Shown: one piece after another, positions 1 through 8,091 of the stretch
Numbering within the stretch: position 1 is the stretch's first letter
Layout of the letters: the number at the start of each line of letters is the position of its first letter
Assembly (NCBI GenBank): GCA_020634395.1
Contig: JACKBU010000021.1
Span: 1 to 64,000, forward strand
Source: Ardenticatenaceae bacterium
GTDB taxonomy: Bacteria > Chloroflexota > Anaerolineae > Promineifilales > Promineifilaceae
Direction: 5' to 3'
DNA length: 64,000 bases
Position numbers and translations under genes: made by a program
The notes under the pieces: model-generated
Databases searched by the model: none
The model's input: the letters and a program-made list of their open reading frames with translations, nothing else
Told to the model about the DNA's origin: nothing

Positions 1-1
1 C

Positions 2-1921
2 GACTGGCAGGAACAAAGCGCCGCCGACCTGGGCCACGCGCTGGTGGATGTGCTGGCCTACGTTGGCGATTACCTCAGCTATTACCAGGACGCCGTGGCT
101 ACGGAAGCCTACCTGGGCACGGCCCGCCGCCGCGGCTCGGTGCGGCGGCACACGCGCCTGCTGGATTACTGGCTCCACGAGGGCTGCAACGCCCGCGCCC
201 TGGTACAGATCGCCGTCAGCCGGACGGTAGCTTTACCGGCCCGCACGCCGCTGGTCACGCAGGTGGAGGGGGCTACGGCCGTTATCCACCCCGACACGCC
301 CGCTTACGCCCAGGCCGACCGGCAAAACGCCCACTTCTTCGAGACCATGCACACGGCCGTTCTCCACCCCGCTCACAATCAAATCCCTTTCTTCGTGCCC
401 GACGGCGCGGAGCCGATTTTGCCCGCTGGAGCCACTCGCGCCTGGCTGCGCGATGACGGCCGTTCCCTTGCCCTCCGCCCCGGCGACCTGCTCATCTTCC
501 GCGAAATCCGCAATCCAGACAGCGGCGACATCTTTTCCGCCGACACCACCCACCGCCACGCCATTCGCCTCACCCACGTCTGGCCCTATCACAAAGACGG
601 CCAGCACATCGTCGAAATCGGCTGGCACGTCGCCGATGCGCCGCCCTTTCCCCTCGTCCTGCGCCGCTACACCGCAGACCAGGCCGCAGCCGATGTGACC
701 GTCGCCTGCGGCAACATCGTTTTGGCCGATTACGGCCGTTCCGCCTACAAGCTCCTCCCGCCCGTACCTCCTCGGGAGCGCTACCGCCCCCGCCTTACCG
801 GGCGCATCCTCACGTATGCCGAACCTCTGCCGCCCGAATCGCAGCCGCTCAATCAATTCTTGCTGCAAAACCCGCGCCTGGCCATGCCCCAGGTGACACT
901 GTGGCAGCGCGGCCGCCGCCTGCCGGCTCTCCCCGCCGATCTGCCCCTCACCCGCCACGCGCTGCACGAGGCCGGCACGCTGCTGCTCAGCGCCGACGGC
1001 CAGCAGGCATTTCTGGAATTGGACGGCCGTCTCCATCAGGCCATCCCCTGGCAAACACGCCGCGAACTGCTCAACAGCAGCCCCTTCGCCCGCGATTATC
1101 TGGTGGAAATTGCCGACACGCGCAACGCGCGGCTGCGCTTTGGCTTCGGCGGGCTGGGCGCGCAGCCCGCGCCCGGCGCGCAGTTTGTCGCCCGCTACCG
1201 CGCCGGCTGCGGGCCGGTGGGCAACGTGGGCATCCAGGCCATCGCCCATGTCGTCCTGCCGCCGGGCGACGGGCGTGCCGCCCGGATTACGGCCGTCACC
1301 AACTTCCTGCCCGCCGTCGGCGGCCAGAGCCGTGAAGATTTGGAAACCGCCCGCCTGCTGGCCCCCGCCAGCCTGCAAACCCAGGCCCGCTGCGTCATCC
1401 CCGCCGATTTTGCCGAGGTTGCCCGTCGCTTCCCCGACGTGGCCGAGGCCAGAGCCGCCTGGCGCTGGACCGGTGCGGGGCGCACGGCCGTCGTCCATGT
1501 GCGCCGCCGCGACGGCCGTCCCGTGGACACAGCTTTCCGCCGCGAACTGCAGGAATTCATGGCCATCCATCGCCTCATCGGCACAGAAGTGGTCGTGCGC
1601 GAGCCGGAAACTGCGCCCGTTTACCTGCGCCTGCAGTTCACGCCCCGTCCGCACGCCGCGCCCAACGCCGTGCGCGGAGCGCTGCGGGCCGCCTTCACCG
1701 CCTTCTTCGCTCCGGCCCGCTTCCGCCTGGGACAAAATTTGCACCGCAGCCAGGTCATCGCCCACGCCATGACCGTGCCCGGCGTACAAACTGTCACCCT
1801 GGTCCATTTCAGCGCCCAGCCAGAAAGCGCCGGGCCGTACATGGCCGATGAACTGCTTGTGCCCGACACGGCCGTTCTCCACTGCCCGCCCGCCAACCTG
1901 ATCATCGAAGAGTCTGCCTGA
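2..1921 (+). CDS. Putative baseplate assembly protein (J-like) of a contractile injection system, 5'-truncated by window edge
   Basis: The reading frame is open to the left edge, so the GTG at 44 is probably internal and the gene begins outside the window. Codons from base 2 onward read as plausible protein (DWQEQSAADLGHALVD...), joining the segment DVLAYVGDYLSYYQDA that is characteristic of the putative baseplate assembly (TIGR02243/baseplate J-like) family. The C-terminal half has the J-type pattern: a FGFGGLG segment, GNVGIQAI, and a final domain with IADFAEVARRFPDV-like text. In contractile injection systems such proteins form the wedge that links the inner tube/spike hub to the sheath. 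The stop overlaps the next gene by one base (TGATG), implying translational coupling with a larger paralogue. The gene is very rich in the ACGGCCGT octamer. The family call is strong; the exact wedge position is inferred. Confidence 0.85.
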   Translation, partial: DWQEQSAADLGHALVDVLAYVGDYLSYYQDAVATEAYLGTARRRGSVRRHTRLLDYWLHEGCNARALVQIAVSRTVALPARTPLVTQVEGATAVIHPDTPAYAQADRQNAHFFETMHTAVLHPAHNQIPFFVPDGAEPILPAGATRAWLRDDGRSLALRPGDLLIFREIRNPDSGDIFSADTTHRHAIRLTHVWPYHKDGQHIVEIGWHVADAPPFPLVLRRYTADQAAADVTVACGNIVLADYGRSAYKLLPPVPPRERYRPRLTGRILTYAEPLPPESQPLNQFLLQNPRLAMPQVTLWQRGRRLPALPADLPLTRHALHEAGTLLLSADGQQAFLELDGRLHQAIPWQTRRELLNSSPFARDYLVEIADTRNARLRFGFGGLGAQPAPGAQFVARYRAGCGPVGNVGIQAIAHVVLPPGDGRAARITAVTNFLPAVGGQSREDLETARLLAPASLQTQARCVIPADFAEVARRFPDVAEARAAWRWTGAGRTAVVHVRRRDGRPVDTAFRRELQEFMAIHRLIGTEVVVREPETAPVYLRLQFTPRPHAAPNAVRGALRAAFTAFFAPARFRLGQNLHRSQVIAHAMTVPGVQTVTLVHFSAQPESAGPYMADELLVPDTAVLHCPPANLIIEESA

Positions 1922-4900
1922 TGAGTGAGTCGCCTTTTCAGATAACGGCCGTGCTGCACAGCCTGCCCCCCGTCACCACGCGCATTAACCCGCCCGGACA
2001 ATCCGTCCTCTCCTACCGGGCCGGCGATTACCCCATCTTTGTAACCCGCATGTTACAAAACCTGCGCACTCAGGCCGTGTTCGATCTGGACAACGCGTCC
2101 GCAGCGCCGCTGGCCAATTTTAACATCCTGGCCGGCAACGATTGGACCATCGCCCTGCTGCGCGCCTGGGCGATGGTGGCCGACGTGCTGGCCTTTTACC
2201 AGGAACGCCTGGTCAACGAAGGGTACCTGCGCACGGCCGTCGAGCCGCGCTCCGTTTTAGAATTGATTCGCATGGTCGGCTACGAACTGGCCCCGCCCAT
2301 CGCCGCCACGACCCATTTAGCCTTCGCCGTGGTCGATGACAGCCCGGCCGGGCAGCCGCAGCCGCTGCTCATCCCGGCGGGCACGGCCGTGCAAAGTGTG
2401 CCGCCCGCCTTCTCCAGCCACGACGCCGTGAAGGCGCTGGTCGCCGGCCGCGCCACGCCGGTCAGCGGCCTGCCCGTCACCTTCGAGACGACGGCCGATT
2501 TGCAGGCGCGCCCGGCCTGGAACACGCTGCCACCGGCCCGCTTCCTCGGCCAGCCCTGGCCCCCCGCCGCCCAGCCGCGCACGCTGCGCCTGGCCGCTCT
2601 GCAAACCGGCCTCAAACCGGGCGATGCGCTGCTCATCGTGGGGTCAGACCCGGCGGCCTGGGAAATGGCGCTGGTGGAGGATGTGGAGGTTCAGGCGGCG
2701 GCGGGGGTAACGGCCGTTTCCCTGCACCCATCCGTCGGCCACGTTCCTGCCGAGGGCATCTCGTCGCCCGCCTTTTACGCGCTGCGCTGCCACAGCGCCC
2801 TTTTTCCCTACAGCGCCGGGACCGTCTTCCGTGACAGCGACAGCGGCTGGTATCCGGCCAACATCGGCCTGCCAAACAAGTCGGTGCGCGCCGCCGCCGC
2901 CAACTGGCGCGGCCGCATCTACGTCGCCAGTGGGCAAACGCTCTACCACTCGGGCGATTGGGGCGACAACTGGCAGCCGCTCGGCGGCCTGCCGCCCAAA
3001 GAGATTCTGGCCCTGGCGACCAGCCCCGGCGGGGCGCTGGCCGCCGGAACCGATGACGGCTCCGTCTACCTTTCCCCGGATGGCGGCAATGGCTGGACGC
3101 CGCTCAGCGGCCCCGGCGAGGTGGAGCCGCCCAAAGGCTGGCGGCGCTTTGTGGACCCCGTGCGCCAGAAGCTGCCCAAAACCGTCATCCGCGCCCTGCT
3201 GCATACCGGCGATGAACGGGCCGCCCTGCTGGCGGGCAGCGATAACGGGGTCTTTGGCTACGATGCGCGGCTGGACAGTTGGCGTTCGCTGAACGGCCGT
3301 TTCCCCGCCGTCAACCGCGACAAAGGCACAGCCAAACTGACTGTGAACGCGTTAACGGCCGTGGCCGACGGCAAACGCTTCCTCGCCGGGACCACGCGCG
3401 GCGTCTTTGCGGTGGAGCCGCTCTTTAACGCCCCTTCCGGCGCAATACTCGCCGCCTTCCTGGCCTTTGTGCTGCTGCTGCCTGCCGGACTGGCCGTCCT
3501 CTTTCCCGACGCTGCGCCGGAAGCGACGGCCCAGTTCCAGCCTTATTTCGCCCGGCTAACCGGCCTGCTCATTTTCCTGACCCTGCTGGTCTTTTTGAAC
3601 TGGCTCCAGCCAACTCGGCTCAAATGGGTGGCCGCCGGACTGGCCTTGCTGCTGTACGGCACGCAGCCCTGGTGGCAGTTGTCGGCGCAGACCACGGCCG
3701 TTATCCAGCAACTCCTGGCCCAACTCGGCGCGAAGGCCGATTTGCAGGCCGCCGGGCCGCAGGCTATCAACCCCGTGTCTGTGCTGCTGGTCGCCTTTAT
3801 CGCCGCCAACTTCCTCTTTGCTGCCCTGATGCAGGTGCCCGGCCTGGTGCATAAAACCTTTCCCCAAAGCCATCCCCAGGCAGAGGAACCGCAGATTTTG
3901 GCTTTGCTGGCGCACGGCCGTCTCGTCTATGCCGGGACCAGCCAGGGTTTGTTTACCCTAGAAGCGCTGCCCGACTGGCGCACACGCCTGCGGCGCTGGC
4001 TGCGGCGGCTGGCGCTGGGCGAGGAACCGGAACCGCTGACGGCCGTCTCCTTCTGGCTGCCTATTGACCAATCGGCGGCCGAACCGGCGCGGGTGGTGAC
4101 GGCGCTGGCCCTGGACGCCGACGGCCGTCTGGTGGCCGGAACCCAGACCGGCGCAGTGTACGTGCGCCACGCTGAGGAGTGGCGGCGCGAACCCCACGTT
4201 GGCCTGAGCCACGTCAGCGCCCTGGTGAATGCCGCCGGGACGCTGCTGGCGGCCGGTACGGCCGTCGACGCCGCCGCCGAAGCGCGCTGGGCGCTGGCCC
4301 ACCTGCGCGCCGGGCAGGTAGACCTGGACCTGCGCCAGCCAACCGGCGCTCCCGGCCCCTACGCCGTCGTCGTCGATGCGGAGAGCGCCGCCTTGCTCAC
4401 CATCACCGGGACGGAAGTGCCAACAAGCCAGGATGCGCAGAACCGCGTGCCCCTGGTGCGGCTGACGGTGGCGGAAACGGCCGTCTTACCCAATTTTGAT
4501 CGCGCCGCCGCCCGCCTCTACTGCCAGCCGGAGCGCCTGCCCCTGGCCGATGACCAGTTCCGGCCGCAGCCGGTGGACGGGGCGGAGATTTGGCTGGACG
4601 GCCGTTTCACCGGGCTGGCGGGCCGGGTGTTGGCGGTAGCCGGCACGGCCGTGCGCGGCGGCCACGCCAGCGAACTGGCCACGGTGCAGCGCGCCGAACC
4701 GGGCGAAACGCAAACCCGGCTTGTGTTGGACGCGCCGCTGCGCCACGCCTACGTGCGCGAGAGCGTGACGATTTACGGCAACGTGGTGGCCGCCAGCCAC
4801 GGCGAAACGGTGCGCGACGAAGTCCTGGGCGAAAGCGATGGCTCGATTGCCAACCAGCGCTTCAGCCTGCGCCGCCCGCTGGCTTATCTGCCTGGCCCCA

Positions 4901-5826
4901 CCGGCGATTACGTCAGCAGCCTGAGCGTGCAGGTGAGCGGCATCCCCTGGCAGAAAACAGTCACACTACTGGACCAGCCGGCCGACGGCCGTGTCTACAT
5001 GGTGCGCCGCGACGAAAACGGTCGTACCCTCCTCATTTTTGGCGATGGGCGGCAGGGGGCGCGGCTGCCCACCAGCCGCGAACGCCTCACGGCCGATTAC
5101 CGCGCCGGGGGCGGGCCGGCGGGCAATTTGCCGCCCGGCAGCCTGACGCTGCTGCCCGCGCGCGCGCCGCGCCTGAAATCGGTCAACAATCCGCGGCCGG
5201 CGCAGGGCGGCCAGCCCGCCGAACCGACCGGCGAAGCGCGGCGGCGCGCCCCACAGCGGCTGCGCGCCCTGGGGCGCATCGTGGCGCTGCGCGACTTTGC
5301 CGACTTTGCCGCCGGTTTTCCGGGGGTGGGCAAAACGGCCGTAAACCTGCTGCCCGGCGGCAAGCGGCTGCAGCTGGCTGTCGCCCCGCGTGATGGGCGG
5401 CCGCTCCCGGCGGATGATCCACTGCTGGGGCAGTTGGCGGAGGCGATAACGGCCGTGCGCGTGGCCCAAACGCCACGGGTGACGATACGGCCGTTTGAGC
5501 CCGTGCCGGTAACCCTGGGACTGGCATTGTTTGTAGAAACGCACCTGCTGGCCGACGAGGAAGCCCAAAGGAAGGTGCGCGAGGCGGTAATTGGCCGGCT
5601 GCTGCAAGAGTTTGGTTTTGCAGCACGCGAATTGGGCCAACCGCTGACGGAGGCGGAACTCTTTAAGGTAGTGCAGGGTGTGAGAGGGGTAACGGCCGTG
5701 TCGATTACCCATCTGCAAGCAGGGCAACAGGCAACCGCTGACGGAAAACGGTTAACGGAAAACGAAGTGCGCTGGTACCAACTGCTGCAGTTAAGTCCGG
5801 CGATTGATCTGGAGATACGTCAATGA
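1921..5826 (+). CDS. Giant baseplate assembly protein with inserted beta-propeller and four transmembrane helices
   Basis: 1301 residues, against roughly 600-900 for ordinary relatives. Residues about 1-290 match the N-terminal part of putative baseplate assembly proteins (a DVLAFYQERLVNEGYL segment near 90). Residues about 880-1301 carry the family's C-terminal hallmarks: ASHGETV, GSIANQRFSL, FGDGRQGARLPT, YRAGGGPAGNLPPG and a FADFAAGFPGVGK segment. Between them lie propeller blades of BNR/YCF48-like type (TLYHSGDWGDNWQPL, GSVYLSPDGGNGWTPL; about 300-500 and 655-800). These are interrupted at about 510-640 by four strongly hydrophobic stretches predicted to be membrane helices. The gene overlaps the upstream paralogue by 1 bp and the downstream gene by 4 bp (ATGA), so all three should be co-translated. 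Inference: the baseplate is anchored to a membrane through this insert. A soluble hydrophobic core is less likely, since the helices are typical membrane segments. Confidence 0.85.
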   Translation: MSESPFQITAVLHSLPPVTTRINPPGQSVLSYRAGDYPIFVTRMLQNLRTQAVFDLDNASAAPLANFNILAGNDWTIALLRAWAMVADVLAFYQERLVNEGYLRTAVEPRSVLELIRMVGYELAPPIAATTHLAFAVVDDSPAGQPQPLLIPAGTAVQSVPPAFSSHDAVKALVAGRATPVSGLPVTFETTADLQARPAWNTLPPARFLGQPWPPAAQPRTLRLAALQTGLKPGDALLIVGSDPAAWEMALVEDVEVQAAAGVTAVSLHPSVGHVPAEGISSPAFYALRCHSALFPYSAGTVFRDSDSGWYPANIGLPNKSVRAAAANWRGRIYVASGQTLYHSGDWGDNWQPLGGLPPKEILALATSPGGALAAGTDDGSVYLSPDGGNGWTPLSGPGEVEPPKGWRRFVDPVRQKLPKTVIRALLHTGDERAALLAGSDNGVFGYDARLDSWRSLNGRFPAVNRDKGTAKLTVNALTAVADGKRFLAGTTRGVFAVEPLFNAPSGAILAAFLAFVLLLPAGLAVLFPDAAPEATAQFQPYFARLTGLLIFLTLLVFLNWLQPTRLKWVAAGLALLLYGTQPWWQLSAQTTAVIQQLLAQLGAKADLQAAGPQAINPVSVLLVAFIAANFLFAALMQVPGLVHKTFPQSHPQAEEPQILALLAHGRLVYAGTSQGLFTLEALPDWRTRLRRWLRRLALGEEPEPLTAVSFWLPIDQSAAEPARVVTALALDADGRLVAGTQTGAVYVRHAEEWRREPHVGLSHVSALVNAAGTLLAAGTAVDAAAEARWALAHLRAGQVDLDLRQPTGAPGPYAVVVDAESAALLTITGTEVPTSQDAQNRVPLVRLTVAETAVLPNFDRAAARLYCQPERLPLADDQFRPQPVDGAEIWLDGRFTGLAGRVLAVAGTAVRGGHASELATVQRAEPGETQTRLVLDAPLRHAYVRESVTIYGNVVAASHGETVRDEVLGESDGSIANQRFSLRRPLAYLPGPTGDYVSSLSVQVSGIPWQKTVTLLDQPADGRVYMVRRDENGRTLLIFGDGRQGARLPTSRERLTADYRAGGGPAGNLPPGSLTLLPARAPRLKSVNNPRPAQGGQPAEPTGEARRRAPQRLRALGRIVALRDFADFAAGFPGVGKTAVNLLPGGKRLQLAVAPRDGRPLPADDPLLGQLAEAITAVRVAQTPRVTIRPFEPVPVTLGLALFVETHLLADEEAQRKVREAVIGRLLQEFGFAARELGQPLTEAELFKVVQGVRGVTAVSITHLQAGQQATADGKRLTENEVRWYQLLQLSPAIDLEIRQ

Positions 5827-7901
5827 GCGAATCACTCCCCGAGCCGACCGGCGAACGCCTTTATAACCTGCTGCCCGCCCTCTACCGGCGGCGGGACGCC
5901 GCAAGCGGACAGCCCCTGCGCGCCCTGCTGGCCGTCATCGAAGCGGAGATGGACCGCCTGGAAAGTGATATCGAGGCCGCGTATGATAACTGGTTCATCG
6001 AAACCTGTGATGAGTGGGTAGTGCCTTATCTGGCCGACCTGGTAGGCATCGACGACCTGGTGGACGGTGTGCTGCTGCCCGGCCAGCGGCGGCGGGTGGC
6101 CAATCAGTCAGCCTATCAGCGGCGCAAGGGACTGGCCGCCGTGCTGACGCATGTGATCCACGATGTGACCGGCTGGCATGCCTATGCTGTGGAAACGGGA
6201 CGGCTGGCCGCGCGCACGCCTGACGTGCGCCTGGTGCAGCCCGGACACGGCGGCACGCTGGATTTGCGCCAGGCGGCGCACGTGGCCAGCCTGGGCACGC
6301 CATTTGACACGGCCGTGCGCACGATGAATTTGCGGCGTATCGAAGCCGGGCGGCACGGCCGTTCCCGGTCCGGCCGCCCCCACCTGAACGCCATTGCTCT
6401 GTTTTTGTGGCGGCTGCCCAGCTTTCCCATCCGCTATGCGCAGGCGGGCGTTTCGCCGCGTGTGCTGCGGGGCGAAAACACCCGCCACTTTACGTTTGAT
6501 CCGCTGGGGCGCGATGTGCCCTTGTTTGTTGATCCGGTAACGCCGGAGGACATCGACCAGCCGCTGCGGCCGGAGCATTTCCCGCTGCCGCTGACGCGGG
6601 CTATGCTGGCCGCCGACCTGGAACGCCCGGAGCCGCGTCTGTATGGGCCGGAAAAGAGCGTGGCGGTGTGGGTGAACGGCCGTCTCCTGCCGGCCACGTC
6701 CGTGATCAGCGGCGATATGGGCCTGGGCACGGCCGTGTGGCTGCCGGTGTTGGCCGCGCTGGGCAAAGAGGCGGTCATCGACGTGCGGCGCGGGCAGATC
6801 ATGCTGGCCAATTATGCTCCGAGGGAGGGGGTGACGGTGACGTATGCCGTGGGCTTTAGCAGCAGTTTGGGCTGCGGGCCACACGGCCGTGTCCTCCAGC
6901 CAGAAATCCCGCCGGACACGCTGCTGATTGAGGTGCGCCACGACAGCCCCGAAACCATGCCCTTCGCCGCCGACGCGGGCCACCTGCGCCCTGTGCTGGC
7001 GCGCTCGCTGGCCGAGGCGCTGGCTGCCTGGGACGCATTTTGCGCGCATCAGGTTGATCATCCGTGCGCGGTGGTTCGCTTTTTGGACAGCGCCATTTAC
7101 CAGGAAGAGGCGCTGGTGGTGAACCTGCCCAGCGGCAGCCAGCTCACCATCGAAGCCGCGAATGGACTGCGGCCGGTAATCCAGGCCGAATCGTGCCGGA
7201 TTGGGCCGCCGCGCCTGGGACTGGAGAGCCTGCCAGAAGCGGTGGTGTATGATCGCCGCCTGCTGCTGAATGGGCTGCTGCTGGCGTGCCCACTGCAAGG
7301 GGCGGCGCTGGGCGGCGGCAAACTAGACCTGGCGCTAACCCGCTGCACGCTGCCGGGCGGGCTAGATTTGCAGGCTGCGGGGATGACGCTAAACGTCAAC
7401 GGGCGTGACGTGCTGGTGGGGGACGTGGCGCTGGCGGCAGAGAACGGCCGTCTCTCGGTTAAGGACAGCATTGTGGACGGCCGTATCGCCACGGACCAGG
7501 CGGCCGAACTGGCGCGGGTGACGGTGCTGGGTAGCGTGGCCGCCGGGCGGCTGGCGGCGTTGGACGATGCCATCGTCGTGGGCAGGCTGGCGGCCGACAG
7601 CGTGGATGAAGGAGCGCTGCACCATAGTTATGTGGGATGGCTGGCGGCGGAGATGGCGGCGGAATTTTGTGTGGTGGGCAGGGAGGAACGGCCGTTTTTC
7701 GTTTCGCGCCGCGCCGCCCACCCGGAATTTGCCCGGCTGGACACGGCCACCTCAGGCAAAATTCGGGAAGGGGCCAGCAACGGGGCGGAGATGGGCGCAT
7801 TTAACAACCTCCATAACTTCCAGCGGCGCATTAATCTGGCGCACGTACTGCCGGATTATGTGCCGTTGGGGCAGGCGGTGGGCGTTTTTTACGAGACTTA
7901 G
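5823..7901 (+). CDS. Phage tail protein I-like baseplate component of the injection system
   Basis: 692 residues. The first 90 residues (LYNLLPALYRRRD, then EAEMDRLESDIEAAYDNWFIETCDEWVVPYLADLVG, seen in short blocks) match the tail-protein-I-like proteins that follow baseplate J genes in contractile injection clusters. The C-terminal 200 residues hold short recurring beta motifs (CTLPGGLDL, DSIVDGRI, VTVLGSVAAGRL, AIVVGRL, HHSYVG). These suggest a right-handed parallel beta-helix, as seen in related tail proteins. It starts inside the stop of the giant baseplate gene (ATGA overlap), so it belongs to the same operon. A role at the tail tip or baseplate periphery is inferred from gene order. 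No enzymatic motif is visible. Confidence 0.75.
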   Translation: MSESLPEPTGERLYNLLPALYRRRDAASGQPLRALLAVIEAEMDRLESDIEAAYDNWFIETCDEWVVPYLADLVGIDDLVDGVLLPGQRRRVANQSAYQRRKGLAAVLTHVIHDVTGWHAYAVETGRLAARTPDVRLVQPGHGGTLDLRQAAHVASLGTPFDTAVRTMNLRRIEAGRHGRSRSGRPHLNAIALFLWRLPSFPIRYAQAGVSPRVLRGENTRHFTFDPLGRDVPLFVDPVTPEDIDQPLRPEHFPLPLTRAMLAADLERPEPRLYGPEKSVAVWVNGRLLPATSVISGDMGLGTAVWLPVLAALGKEAVIDVRRGQIMLANYAPREGVTVTYAVGFSSSLGCGPHGRVLQPEIPPDTLLIEVRHDSPETMPFAADAGHLRPVLARSLAEALAAWDAFCAHQVDHPCAVVRFLDSAIYQEEALVVNLPSGSQLTIEAANGLRPVIQAESCRIGPPRLGLESLPEAVVYDRRLLLNGLLLACPLQGAALGGGKLDLALTRCTLPGGLDLQAAGMTLNVNGRDVLVGDVALAAENGRLSVKDSIVDGRIATDQAAELARVTVLGSVAAGRLAALDDAIVVGRLAADSVDEGALHHSYVGWLAAEMAAEFCVVGREERPFFVSRRAAHPEFARLDTATSGKIREGASNGAEMGAFNNLHNFQRRINLAHVLPDYVPLGQAVGVFYET

Positions 7902-7929
7902 GAAGAGAGTGGGACACGGAAGGATGCGG

Positions 7930-8050
7930 ATTTTTGGCTCTTTAGGAATACAGGGGGTTGACGCTTGATGAAGCGTGATGCGTGATGCGTGACCGGAGAG
8001 GTTTCACGCATCACCATCAGGGCAGACCCCACGAAATCCCAAAGACCCTT
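7930..8050. repeat. MITE-like dispersed repeat, copy 1 (long imperfect inverted repeat)
   Basis: This stretch aligns closely with 21955-22083. Both have a TTTTGGCT/TTGGGCTT start, a CAGGG(G)GTTTGACGC-like block, a central GCGTGATGCGTGA ... TCACGCATCAC hairpin, a shared GACC(A/G)GAGAG loop, and an ACCCCACGAA...CCCAAAGA end that is the inverted form of the start. It fills the 190-bp gap between two injection-system genes and ends about 40 bp before the DUF6519 start codon. No transposase is present, so it resembles a non-autonomous palindromic element. Confidence 0.6.
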
Positions 8051-8091
8051 ACCGCTTAAAGCGCAGTCAAACAGGCCAATCGAGGTAATTC

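Noticed and set aside
901..1772. Long alternative-frame ORFs inside the baseplate genes
   Set aside because: They are Arg/Pro/Ala-rich shadows of GC-rich genes, lack ribosome sites, and overlap frames with clear family motifs.
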